Shown: positions 48,801 through 59,544, numbered from the stretch's first letter. The stretch is DNA of 64,000 nt from Nipponacmea schrenckii (GCA_030562195.1 JAUJPP010000003.1:27187398-27251397); one strand, 5' to 3'. A program made the numbers and translations. The notes: a model not told the origin generated them from the sequence alone.

Positions 48801-49409
48801 TATGTTTCCCCTGGGCCAAAAACCGGGGTTAAGATAGCTTTCGTGTGTTTTTACTGGTGTAATTGCTAAACCGAAAACCTCACTTATAGTGTTCGTCAAT
48901 TGATCGGGGGTCAAATGAAAGCTAGCTTAAAGTCTGCTTTTTAATCTCAGAGGAAACACGTAATTACACCATACTGTAAATAGAAGAAAGTCACTCGGTC
49001 TGTATATGGTCATGGTATACAGACATAGCTGATTTGAAAACAAAGCATAAGACAGCATATTGCTTTACAGGTTAATAAATTTGCTTCCAATGGTACAGTT
49101 CCCTGAAGCACACTTCATCAGAAATCTCTTTTCTTTTTGTTTCTTTTGCAGAAAACCGCCCAGAATTTTCATATCCACGTGGCTAATGTGGATGCTTTAC
49201 AGTGTGGTCAGGGCAACTCCTTACTCTATATAACTAGTTCAGATACAGGTGATACTTTACTGCTTTTCCTATTCAGAAAATATCTCTGTTTAATCTAATA
49301 AATTTAAATCGATATTTAGATACAGATAAATTAGAATAAAGCCACAACATAGTTACAGTTTTCGTCTTCTGATTTTTTGGTCTCCATGGTAATCTGATAA
49401 AGTTTAGAC

Positions 49410-49600
49410 TACAGTTCCGTTTCAATTTGTCGTTCCTGCAATTTCAGTTTAACTGAGGTCGATGACGTCACTAATCCCTAAATATTTTTGTATTACATAA
49501 GCTTCTCGCGATTAATGACATCATCAATCTCTTTGTTTTAGTGGAGTTGCAGGAACCACAGACATCTGATTGAGAATTGGAATGATGTAAATTGATGCAA
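49410..49600. mobile_element. hairpin MITE family, copy 3
   Basis: cgttcctgcaatttcagttt at the left and ttagtggagttgcaggaacc at the right are inverted relatives; the outer part (ctgattgagaattggaatga and aaattgatgcaatcaatgtc) matches the right end of the copy at 7115-7370. It lies just upstream of the RHIM/ApoL-like gene, so it may bear on its promoter. Confidence 0.55.
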
Positions 49601-49713
49601 TCAATGTCCCCAATACACATTCACAATTACGTAGTAACTTATAATTTGCAATTTCATTGTTTTTCGACTTTTGATATTCGATTTCGTTTTTTCCAAAAAA
49701 AAAGAAAATGTAG

Positions 49714-49749
49714 ATGAAGATAGACAACATGGCGGCGAATCTGAAGTAA
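49714..49749 (+). promoter_or_regulatory. upstream ORF in ApoL-like gene leader
   Basis: Two in-frame ATGs (49714 and 49729, the latter in an acaacATGGCGG context) open an 11-codon frame that ends five bases before the predicted main ATG at 49755. If the transcript includes it, it would lower initiation at the main start. Alternatively the real start lies in an unseen upstream exon. Confidence 0.3.
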
Positions 49750-49754
49750 AGATT

Positions 49755-52700
49755 ATGAATGAGAATAACGTTCAGATAAACAGGTATACACTTTTTCTTT
49801 TAGTGGTAATAGATTACATCGTTGCTCTACGCTCTGTTACTTCCAGCTTAATGTCCCCTTCCCCCTTTATAGCACGTCACCTTCAATCATAATTCTAGTC
49901 AAATTGGAATGGATAATCCGGGAAAATTCAATGCCAAGAGGTTTGGCCAAGGATTATCTGGTAGAAAACGTCCTTAACTGTTAACCTAATTGTAAAATAT
50001 AGTGGTTTCTTAATGTATACTACGACCTGAAAAAGGCATCTGGTCGTATTGTAGAATCTAGTCTAAACGTAGACCCTACCCAGGTTGTGTATGATAAAGT
50101 TGCAGAAAAGTAGAACGAAAACTCCATTTATTTTTTTTCGTGAGTTAAAAGGTTATGTACTTGTTTTCATTACAGAAATGAATGATATCACAAACATTAT
50201 AATAAATGTTTCCTTTGTTTTGTTGGTATAGGTACACTATAAGTGGTGCGACTATTGTTACTATTGGTAATAACTGCAGTCTTGTGGAAATTAAACTTAA
50301 TAAGGAAATTGAGAGAAAATTGAAAGAAACGGGAGAGTTTGCAGGTATTTTCGGACATATGACCCCCCCCCCTTCCCCCAATAGCCCCTCAATCCACCCA
50401 CCCCTCTTATTATCGAGAATCTTATGGTCTAAATTTCAGAAGGGGTCTGGTTAATTTTTTTATGGTCACAATATGCGACTGACGTGTACAAATGTGATCT
50501 AGATGAAGTAGGGCGATAACTGATAAAGCACGTTATTACAAACTCCGACTTATATCTTGACTGCAATTATCATATTTCTTGTATCATATCTTCACAATGT
50601 CAAGTTATTACAAACTTCGCCTTATACTTTGTCATATTTCTTGTATCATATCTTCACAATGTCAAGTTATTACAAACTTCGCCTTATACTTTGTCATATT
50701 TCTTGTATCCCATCTTCACAATGTCAAGCTATTAAACTCCGCCTTATACCTTGACTGCAGTTGTCAGAACTCTTTCACAGATTGTATGGTTTGTGTGCCA
50801 GCGATTCAGGGTCTTCAACAGAATAGACATAGAAACGTCCACTGGCTACAATCCAGCCAATCAGGTAAACTAACAAACGACAAGGATAATGGCGTTTGCA
50901 GTGAATATTACGGTTAAGGTATAAGAACGAAGTTGGCTGTAGCTTGACATTGTGAAAGTGTAATACAAGAAAACTGTCAAGTCAAGGTATAAGACGCAGT
51001 TTGTAATAACTTGATATTCAATCATCTAGTTATATGTTCTATTTTGATGAATCAGATGCGTCATTCGTTTGGTCAATCATACTTATTCTCAGAAACTGAA
51101 ATATAATTTAAACTCACCGTCGGAATTTAAGCCTTCAGATCTGAAATCCGTGATCCATTGTCCAGGATTATCGTCGTTTGAATGTTTCACACTTCAACAC
51201 TTGAGACTATTCGATAAACAGAATAATTTAGAAAGTTGAATTTCTGATTTTAAATGCATTCAATGAAATTCTGCGATAGATTTTTTATCAAGTAATTTTT
51301 AAGGTCTATTTACATATTTTAAAGACCAAAAATCAACCCCCAAAAATTACGAAGCTGTCTCTTTTATCATTATTTATCTGTGCTCAGCTGCCACGAGGAC
51401 TCGACAAGTTATCCTATGTGATGTTTACTTGTTTGTTTCAGTAACAAAGGGAGATAAGTTGGTATCGGTTTTATGGAGAAATGACACTTGGGACAACGAA
51501 TCGCCCACTATGACGGAACTCAAAATCAATTTTTTAAAAGATGGTAAAACATTCGATACCAAAGAACTGGAGCTGGAAATTTTTAATATCATTAGAGAGG
51601 AAAACAATGTTAGATTGCGCAAATTGATAACCGAGCTTATAGCCACCTTCAATTCTCAACTAGAGCATGTTGAAATTGGATGCATAAAGCTTGTGGTATC
51701 GTCCAAGTCCACGAGTCTTTTCGAAAAACTACAAGATGAACTCAAAGACCTGTTACATAGAACTATTATTCCCGAATCTGCAGAGCTGTGTATTGATATC
51801 CGAACAAATGTGGACGAACAACCCAAATCGACGTTTGACAGGCAGTCAAAACAGGAATCTGCCTTTAAATTAAGACAGGGAAAGGAAGAACTACAGGCAA
51901 TGGAATCTCCAGATTTAGATAAAAGGAGAAATCTCAGGAAGGAATTGAGTGACCTCCCTTTTAACTTTTTCTATGATAGTTCGCATGTAAGTAATGATGC
52001 TCAATATAGTCTAAAAACGCTTTAGTCACTTTCTATTCATATATTATTATATATGTATTAGTATTGCTATTTGTGGAAACTTGAATTGCGATGAGGCTGG
52101 GAGGCTGGGAACAATGGCAGTCAGAATTGTGTCTATAGAACGCATCCCCATGGATCATGATGAAATATTTTAAAATGGATCAGACTTATGAGAGTTAACA
52201 AAACAATAAGTTATACCTTAATATTATTTTCCATGTATTCTTGTTTTTTTTAGATTGTCCACTTATTCAAGACTTTTTACAGAGAAACAGATTGCCAAAA
52301 GCGCCTAGTGGAAGAATTTGAAAACTTCTGCACGATTAGAGTGGGGACCATTCATGTATTATACGATACTGCTGATGACCTAGATAAAGTAGCCAAAAAC
52401 ATACGCATCAGTAAAATAGCCGGATCATCGGTTGGGATTGCTTCTACCGGATTGATAGTCGGTGGTATCGTTTCAGGCGTCTTCACAATGGGTGTGGGTT
52501 TTGTGTTAACTGCTGTGGGAGCAGGACTGGGAGCTGCGTCTGCGGCAACGTCCATCGGTGCTACAATTGCCGATTCTGTCATAAGTAAAACGAGACGAGA
52601 TCAAATCAATGATGCTTTAGTGAAGGATACCGAAGCTCTCAAGACACTGTCTCAGAAGCTGGAAGTTGAGACGAACGAAGACGAAAATACACAAGGAGAT

Positions 52701-52982
52701 GCCATTGGCGCATCTTCCGAAAGTAAGCCAGCCATGTTTTCTGTCGTAACGTCACGAGTTGCTGTCACGGTAAACATGGGTTATGGACCTGCTGTAGTTA
52801 TTTCAGTAATGAGCGTTCTACTTGACGTTGCCACCCTGGTGACACACTCCAAAGACGTTTACAAACACAAATCTAGAGAAATGGCTGAACGTTTCCGTGC
52901 AATTGCTAAACAGCTCACAGATAATCTCAGAGACGAAGTTTTGCCTGGCTTATTGGATATTATAGAACGTTCTAGAGAATGA
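49755..52982 (+). CDS. RHIM-like/TRADD-N-like/apolipoprotein-L-like protein, 4 exons
   Basis: Four exons (49755-49783, 50232-50344, 51442-51986, 52254-52982) with AG/GT ends and agreeing phases (2, 1, 0) give 1416 bases, 471 aa, no breaks. Residues 13-32 hold VTIGNNCSL, close to the RHIM core V/I-Q-V/I-G-x-x-N-x-L (Gln replaced by Thr). Residues 70-167 (helical, then VEIGCIKLVVSSKSTSLFEK at 124-143) resemble the TRADD N-terminal domain in its invertebrate form, where an E-x-G-S/C-I-x-L strand is followed by an L..L..W/Q-x-x helix. Residues 230-471 are ApoL-like: LVEEFENF, DTADDLDKVAKN, a long Gly/Ala-rich hydrophobic hairpin (285-340), a helix with LKTLSQKLE, a second hydrophobic segment (about 410-440) and an amphipathic end. 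ApoL proteins insert in membranes and can form channels. Inference: an adaptor-plus-membrane-effector chain of innate immunity or cell death. The ApoL call is fairly sure, TRADD-N moderate, RHIM weak. It has a different strand from the exchanger and no link to it. Confidence 0.7.
50232..50344 (+). CDS. exon 2 of ApoL-like gene (RHIM-like motif)
   Basis: Acceptor ttggtatAG and donor GCAG|GTATTT; 113 bases, completing the codon split by exon 1 (AG+G) and leaving one base for exon 3 (G+TA). Encodes YTISGATIVTIGNN and then CSLVEIKLNKEIERKLK. The phase fit on both sides is the main evidence that it belongs to the gene. Confidence 0.65.
50575..50755. repeat. 62-bp tandem repeat, three copies, in intron
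   Basis: tcttgtatcatatcttcaca then atgtcaagttattacaaact and tcgccttatactttgtcata repeat at 62-base spacing within intron 2 of the ApoL-like gene. An inverted echo of its words (ttgacattgtga, aggtataag) lies at about 50918-51010. Confidence 0.8.
51442..51986 (+). CDS. exon 3 of ApoL-like gene (TRADD-N-like region)
   Basis: Acceptor tgtttcAG, donor TCGCAT|GTAAGT; 545 bases, 181 whole codons. Starts TKGDKLVSVLWRND, contains LELEIFNIIREENN and VEIGCIKLVVSSKS, then a charged linker (RQGKEELQAMESPDLDKRR). Confidence 0.75.
52254..52982 (+). CDS. exon 4 of ApoL-like gene (ApoL domain, stop)
   Basis: Acceptor ttttttttAG at 52252-52253 and TGA stop at 52980-52982; phase 0. The exon begins IVHLFKTFYRETDCQKRLV and includes the whole membrane domain. 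AATAAA words at 52991 and 53260 are poly(A) candidates; the second is at a more usual distance. Confidence 0.82.
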   Translation: MVHLFKTFYRETDCQKRLVEEFENFCTIRVGTIHVLYDTADDLDKVAKNIRISKIAGSSVGIASTGLIVGGIVSGVFTMGVGFVLTAVGAGLGAASAATSIGATIADSVISKTRRDQINDALVKDTEALKTLSQKLEVETNEDENTQGDAIGASSESKPAMFSVVTSRVAVTVNMGYGPAVVISVMSVLLDVATLVTHSKDVYKHKSREMAERFRAIAKQLTDNLRDEVLPGLLDIIERSRE

Positions 52983-53259
52983 TCCTGAACAATAAATTGG
53001 TTAGGGAAAGATGTGGACTATTTTGAGTAGTATTTGGTTTTCATTTGGTGATGCTTTAAATGCCCTACTGATACAATTCTTCCAAATGTCCGCTCAGGAT
53101 GTTTATGTTGGCCAGTATAGTATCGAGTCACACACACTACCAGGAATCCAAGATGACTGGACACACAGATATAAATGTACCAGACACGACGTTATGATTC
53201 CTCCGACAGAGTCAGAACGCCTCCGACATTCCGCCTCCAACATTCCGCCTGGTCATTAT

Positions 53260-53265
53260 AATAAA
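53260..53265 (+). terminator. candidate poly(A) signal of ApoL-like gene
   Basis: AATAAA about 280 bases after the stop codon. A nearer AATAAA at 52991-52996 is only nine bases past the stop and less likely to be the main one. Confidence 0.3.
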
Positions 53266-53689
53266 TATTGAAAATCAGGTTTTCATGAAGCAAACAAGTT
53301 GCAATGTTTTTATAACGCATGATGAAACTAAACACTGTGACGAGTTGGAACGTGAATTAAAGTAAGCGCACCATGTAATCCACCTAACCCTAGCCCTAAG
53401 CGTAAAACTTCTAAAATCAATATCAAATGAAATATATATCCCATTATGTAGGCTCATCCATTTAACTTATCTATAGAAAAAAAAATACCCCGTCTTTTGA
53501 AATAAGACAATGTGACGGCAATTTATAAAAAAGGTGATCCATCTGAATGTATGCGCTACCTGTATCTTTATTGATCATCGTAATCAAAATTTTTGAAAAT
53601 GTATTTATCAGCATGTCTTTGGCTTATAATACCTCACCTGCAAAGTGATTTTCTGCACGACGACTCAACTGTCTATCAACTAATAGATC

Positions 53690-54060
53690 TTACGAACTTC
53701 TTTTGTCAAGCCATTGATCAAGGATAGTATGCAAGGACAGTGTTCTGCGAGATATGTAAAGCTTTTGAAAGAATCTGACATGATGGATTCATTGTAAGCT
53801 TGGTGCAGCTGGAATTAGAGGAGACTTACTAGAATGGTTTATAAATTATCTATCTGATAGAAACAAAGAGTTGTTGTAAGTGGAGTCTCCATTAATCCCA
53901 GAACTGTACCAGGTGGTGTTCTGCAGGGCTCCGTCCGTTGTCCATTATTACTTTGATTTATATAAATGATATTCTTGATAATTCAAGATCCGATATTAGA
54001 GTCTTTACAGACGATACCAGCCTATTTGAAAATTTACCTAAATGAAGATCAAGAAAAATA
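53690..54060 (+). pseudogene. eroded reverse-transcriptase fragment
   Basis: Conceptual reading across frames gives LGAAGIRGDLLEWFINYLSD, a GGVLQGSV-like motif, LYINDI and an FTDDTSLF-like catalytic box, the usual order in jockey/RTE-type non-LTR RT. Several frameshifts and stops; it is not related in detail to the LINE at 36.7-39.6 kb. Confidence 0.6.
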
Positions 54061-55092
54061 ATTTCAGAGCAGATTTATTTTATATAGATCCTTCATACCA
54101 TCGGCCATTAAAAAAATCGAAAAATTTTTTAGACTAAAATTTTTTTTTAAAAATCCCTCAAATCAAATGATAAGCTCGCACCTACTTCTTTTTCCTATGT
54201 AGTCACTAATTCGACGACCCTGAAAACTGCTTTTTACATTGTCCGCAATATCCAGATGTACGAGAGACTACTCTCTCGAGAGAAGAACTGGCGGACTGAG
54301 TCCTTATATCTCATAAAGGGAGATAACTATTGTCAATTGAGTGATGGACTCAATTCATTTGCCGTCTGTTTCAATGTTAAATCACGAAATTCAACCTTCC
54401 ATAACTTTATTCAGAAATTTCATTGAAAACTTTCCTGTACATTCCACATGAGAGCCTGGCCAATACTTGGTTTCTGTTCAAAATTTCAATATATAGCATG
54501 ACCATGAAAATTTTGAACTAAACAAAATGAAAGTAAACCAATATATTTTATCAACATCCGCTTGACTGTCACTGCACACAAAACCACTATTTTGAGAAAT
54601 AACCTTCCGCCAATTAAATTGCTCATTATCTCAGAAATACTGAAAGAAAATGCAATTTCAGACATCAAATTTCAAGTCTAGACCAAAAATTAGTCAAAAA
54701 TGGGCATGCAAAAACCCCAAAAGGAAGGTAGAAAGAGGATTTCTAAAAATAGAACGGACTAAATATACAATCATTAGCATAAAATGTTTTTGTGGTCTGA
54801 ATCCTGATGTAACGGCTAATGCAAAGTTGTATTATAATTCACTAAGGAATGTTTGTTTGGTCACACAGTGGAGACGTCTAGAGGCTATTAGACAATGGGC
54901 CCATGATTCCATCACAAAATCAAACAAACAAACAACAACGCATCTAATATGGTATCAATATTCTTAATGTACGTAGTGGACCATTTTCTTGTTTGAAATT
55001 CATAAAAATATCTGAAATAAAATGAATAAAGACCTACTCATCTGTACCTTACAGTCTAGAAAAGAAAGGAGAAATAAGCATATTTACATGGT

Positions 55093-55190
55093 TAACAACT
55101 TAGGTTCACAAGTCTGCTTTGACAGGAATCCTTTCTAATAGCTGGTCCTTGGCCAAGCCTCTTGACATTGATCATTTCCGGGTTATCAAA
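55093..55190 (-). repeat. dispersed repeat, minus copy
   Basis: Read on the minus strand it has ccgggaaatgatcaatgtca, agaggcttggccaaggacca and gacttgtgaacctaagtt, matching 7466-7560 and 49911-49990. Confidence 0.5.
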
Positions 55191-55465
55191 GATTAAGTCA
55201 TAGGAAGTTTCAATAGACTACGGAAACATTTAAATTTACAAATATTCAATATTTTTGTGGTTGAATTCCCAGCATTATTTAATACAGTACTTATAACCAA
55301 TAATATTTGGAAGTCAAGCATATAAAGAAACTAAGAATATGGAAGGTATAACGAGAAACAACTCCGTTCAGAGGAAAATGGTTTGCTGAGTACCCTACAA
55401 TGTTGACACCCCTTTTTTAGTGGCATTTAGTAACTGGGTAATAATCAACTTGACACAATTATATG

Positions 55466-55593
55466 GATAACAATTACTTTAATAAATAAGTTGCGACGTT
55501 TCGACGAAGGTACTTCCGTTTTTATCATTGCTTGTTAAAGACGAAAGTACCTTCGTCGAAACGTCGCAAGTTATTTATTTAAGTAATTGTTAT
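55466..55593. repeat. inverted repeat, about 48-bp arms
   Basis: gataacaattacttt, aataaataagttgcgacgtt and tcgacgaaggtactt on the left are repeated inverted on the right with about four mismatches, around a loop of about 30 bases. Foldback element or hairpin RNA source. Confidence 0.8.
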
Positions 55594-55759
55594 CGCTTTA
55601 TAGCTGAAATACGAGGATGTTATTTGATCCAATATACTCAAGAAGAAAACCTTGACGATACTCTGGTAATTGTTGATTTTTCTTTAAGCTTTTGTTTCTC
55701 TCTCATGGAAATTTCTGAAAAATGTACTTGGTTTTTGCAATTTCCCACTAAAATAAATT

Positions 55760-56830
55760 AGATGGATTCCAAGTGTGTGTTACGCAAGTGGGTCATTGAT
55801 CCTCTCATTTCAGAATATAAAGTGGTTGCAGACAGGGGGACCCTATAAGCCCCTATCTTTTTCTTATATGTGTTAAAATATTTGGTATTCTTTTAAGACA
55901 AAATGAAAGCATCCAGGCTATAAAATTTGGCTCAAAAAATATCAAAACAATAATTTTAGATGCAACAGAAAAATCTTTGAGAGGAGTTTTTCATATTACT
56001 CTGGAGCCTGTTTCGCGAAAACTTAACTTAGGCTGATTTTAGTGTTCAAATCCTCAGATTGGTCAATCACTAAAATTGAGTTTTAATTAACCAATCAGCT
56101 TACTGTATTTCTTAAAATCTTGATTGTATCTTTGTTAAAATTTTGTGAAACAGGTCCCTGGTCTCAGACCAAACATATCAAAAACAAATGCAGTTTGGAT
56201 AGGTGCAAACGTTCGCAGGGACAACATATGTGATGCTCTAAATCATTCCTGGACTTCTAAACCATTCAGCGAGCTCGGAATAACTTTCAGTAGAGATATG
56301 GCACCTATCGTTCCACTAAATTTTCAAACAAACATTAGAGAGTTGAAAAGGCCAGTCAAGGACTGGACAGGACACAGAGAAATCTGTCATTGGAAGAATT
56401 GGTGTAGTAAACTAACTCACATCCTCATTTGTTTACCGACACCAAGCCCTCCATTTATTTATCAAATTAATACAATTGAAAAAACTGAAAAAATCTCAAG
56501 AAAATTTCTAACACAAAATACAAAAAGTGGTGGTCTTTGAATGGTAGATTTGGTTTCATACATAAAGTCTTTGGAATTAAAATGGATCAAAAGAATGGTT
56601 AATTCGATCTGCGATTGGTTTCTGTTCTTAAACCATATCAGTCAACATAAAATTGATAACATTTTTCTATTTTGAGAGAATACCCAAAGCCATTAGCTAG
56701 TCAAATAGATAATATTTTGGAAACAGACACTGTACCTACTTTTCAGAATATTTACAACTGAAATAAAAAACATCAGAAAACTTATAGCTATTGGTCACTT
56801 ATCATTACGGTATAATAATTCACTGCTAAA
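55760..56830 (+). pseudogene. eroded L1/Tx1-like reverse-transcriptase fragment
   Basis: Split frames give a QGDPISPYLF-like box, RQNESIQAIKF, then LRPNISKTNAVWIGANVRR, FSELGITFS, LNFQTNIREL, LICLPTPSPP and KWIKRM, the order found after the catalytic box in L1/Tx1-type ORF2. The open part is 56145-56540. It is a second, older LINE lineage than that at 36.7 kb. Confidence 0.65.
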
Positions 56831-57174
56831 ATAGGTCCAAGTCTGGGGACCTTCCTATATAGGATTTTGCTCATTTTCTGGGGAAATTGGCGTATGGACA
56901 AGCTTAACCAGGTAGGTACCTAAAGGGTGAACCCTATTGAAAATCATAAAAATATCGAAAAATATTTAATGAGTTGAGTTAGGTACAATTCTTGACAGTT
57001 TTTAATGAAACTAGAGACCCTAGAAAAAAATATATGGTGGAAGGTTGAATATTTCATTCCACTTATTGTATCCTTACTGAAAAGTTTTTATTTGAAATAA
57101 ATGCAGCCAGTGGGCGTATATTACCTTGCCTGGCAAGCTATCTTTTCTAATAATTATTATCTGTTTATTTTAAG

Positions 57175-57404
57175 GAAACATTTAAATAAATTTGGAGAAA
57201 TTGAATCGGTGACTATAATGCCAGACAAGTTTGATTTTGTAAAGTTTGCAACCAGGACGAGCGCAGAGAAGGTAGTTGAATCTTTCCTTAAACTGATCAT
57301 TAATGGTCAAAGAGTAAATATTAAATGGTTTCAAGGCCAGTCAACGAAGAAAGACTGGAATGATAAGGAAGAGAAGTCAGAGCATCAACCCGGGTCATCC
57401 AGAG
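57175..57404 (+). CDS. RBM22-like RRM exon (second half of RRM)
   Basis: Acceptor attttaAG, donor CCAGAG|GTTAGT; 230 bases, phases 2 and 1. Contains FGEIESVTIMPDKFDFVKFA, then TRTSAEKVVESF and LKLIINGQRVNIKW. This follows the second half of the RRM of the splicing factor RBM22 (FGEIRTITVV...CAFIQFATR..AE...LIVNGRRLNVKW) closely, including the RNP1-like strand (FDFVKFA) and final NxKW. The LYVGGL strand and the zinc fingers expected upstream were not found; the preceding sequence is LINE debris. It could be a diverged paralogue, a partial gene copy or an exon with distant partners. Confidence 0.5.
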
Positions 57405-57499
57405 GTTAGTTTTCTTTTCAAATTTATAGGAATTGAATGATATAACAAGTTGATGGTAATTAAGGAACACAAGGGGAGAACTTATGGTATAACACACTT

Positions 57500-58075
57500 C
57501 TGTGATAACAGTGTACATAAGTGTGTTATGTAGCTTGTTATTAAAGAAGTGTGTTATGTACCTTGTAATTAAAGAAGTGTGTTATGTAGCTTGTTATAAA
57601 AGAAGTGTGTTATGTACCTTGTAATTAAAGAAGTGTGTTATGTAGCTTGTTATTAAAGAAGTGTGTTATGTACCTTGTTATTAAAGAAGTGTGTTATGTA
57701 CCTTGTTATTAAAGAAGTGTGTTATGTACCTTGTTATTAAAGAAGTGTGTTATATACCTTGTAATTAAAGAAGTGTGTTATGTAGCTTGTTATTAAAGAA
57801 GTGTGTTATGTACCTTGTTATTAAAGAAGTGTGTTATGTACCTTGTTAGTAAAGAAGTGTGTTATGTACCTTGTTATTAAAGAAGTGTGTTATGTACCTT
57901 GTTATTAAAGAAGTGTGTTATGTACCTTGTTATTAAAGAAGTGTGTTATGTACCTTGTTATTAAAGAAGTGTGTTATGTACCTTGTTATTAAAGAAGTGT
58001 GTTATGTACCTTGTTATAAAGAAGTGTGTTATGTCCTTGTTATTAAGAAGTGTGTTATGTACCTTGTTATTAATA
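57500..58075. repeat. 28-bp tandem repeat, about 20 copies
   Basis: Unit aagaagtgtgttatgtacct with tgttatta; the alternative form has tgtagcttg. It fills much of the intron between the two RRM-gene exons. Confidence 0.93.
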
Positions 58076-58287
58076 GTTAAGTTAGGTTCTCTTATTGTTT
58101 AGAGTCAAATCAAGTTACTAAATGATTTATCAGTATTTTCTCGGGAATAAATCTATCTTCTACCATAACGTTATTTCAAAATTTCATGTCTTTTAAAATT
58201 ATAATCGCACAAATGAAAGATAGGAATTAAAATCTCCCACGGGCTGCATTCGTAGTCTAACGAGGCACAATTGGTTTTTTTTTTCAG

Positions 58288-58361
58288 GTAGGAAAATGCA
58301 AGACTCTGCATCAACCCCTCCCGAATTTGGTGCTTTTTCGATGCTGAATAAGGGGAGAGAG
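58288..58361 (+). CDS. exon following the RRM exon (74 bp)
   Basis: A long T tract and cAG precede 58288 and GAG|GTACGA follows. Phase joins the RRM exon exactly (G+GT). Encodes about 25 residues GRKMQDSASTPPEF, then GAFSMLNKGRE, with no recognised domain. Beyond it, acceptors at 59755 and 60257 exist, but their open frames need a different incoming phase, so the model stops here. Confidence 0.4.
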
Positions 58362-58524
58362 GTACGATTTTGAAATGATAAAAAAATGTTTTTATGGTCA
58401 AGATGTGTCAATGGACTTTCCTGGTGTCAAAACTATACAACAGAATCCCTCTATAATCTAATCTAATCCATGAAACCTTCATAAGAATAATTAAACTAAG
58501 TCATTTGTTAACACTCTTAGAACT

Positions 58525-59000
58525 AACTTAGTTTAATAGATGTATCATGTTATATAGAGATTCTTTTCTTTAGTTATGGCACCTGCTAAGTCTAACTGAT
58601 GAATATATACTCTTATTGACCAAGTTTAATAGATGTGTCATGTTATATAGAGATTCTTTTCTTTAGTTATGGCACCTGCTAAGTCTAACTGATGAATATA
58701 TACTCTTATTGACCAAGTTTGATAGATGTGTCATGTTATATAGAGATTCTTTTCCTTAGTTATGGCACCTGCTAAGTCTAACTGATGAATATATACTCTT
58801 ATTGACCAAGTTTAATAGATGTATCATGTTATATAGAGATTCTTTTCTTTAGTTATGGCACCTGCTAAGTCTAACTGATGAATATATACTCTTATTGACC
58901 AAGTTTAATAGATGTATCATGTTATATAGAGATTCTTTTCTTTAGTTATGGCACCTTGTTTATCCTACTGATAAATATATGAATATATACTCTTATTTGA
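58525..59000. repeat. 93-bp tandem repeat, about five copies
   Basis: Unit: aatagatgtatcatgttata, tagagattcttttctttagt, tatggcacctgctaagtcta, actgatgaatatatactctt, attgaccaagttt. Copies are almost identical. A short inverted echo (aataagagtatatattcatc) lies at 59069-59090. Confidence 0.93.
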
Positions 59001-59544
59001 CCAAGCGACTTAGCGAATTTTTTTTGGTCATTTAGAATGAACAAAACATCTTAAATTTTAAACTTGAACAATAAGAGTATATATTCATCAGTAGATATAC
59101 CTGAATCCCATATAATCCCCCCAAAAAACCAAAATAGTAATTATCCATAAAAACGCGTTGATTTTTGAAAAAAGTCATATTGACCATTCTCGAAGACTTA
59201 AATTTATGTCCTTTCTAAGACACAGTATCACCCTGAAATGAGCTTGAACCACTCAGAGAGAAGTGAACTACATGTATGTAGCATTGTGGCTTTTGTAATG
59301 TCTATATCCAGCCCGGTGCACCTTTGACCGTCAGAAATCGTCTTCTATATAGATGTGATTAAAATCAATTTGAGGTCAAAAGTGAACTGTTTTCAGTTTG
59401 GGAATAATATATGTACAAATTTCTATGGAACTGATTCCGACACAGGTGATGTTTTTTTTTCTTTTTTTTTATCATTTTATTTAGATTAAAATAACGAGAA
59501 AGAACAGTGACGGGGAAAAAGGTTTAAGTTCACCTCGATATCTG

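Noticed and set aside
53011..53271. 86-codon frame after the ApoL-like stop
   Set aside because: Most likely 3' UTR; no family resemblance and ends at the poly(A) candidate.
54650..54967. 105-codon plus-strand ORF
   Set aside because: No domain, no splice context, lies among retroelement debris.
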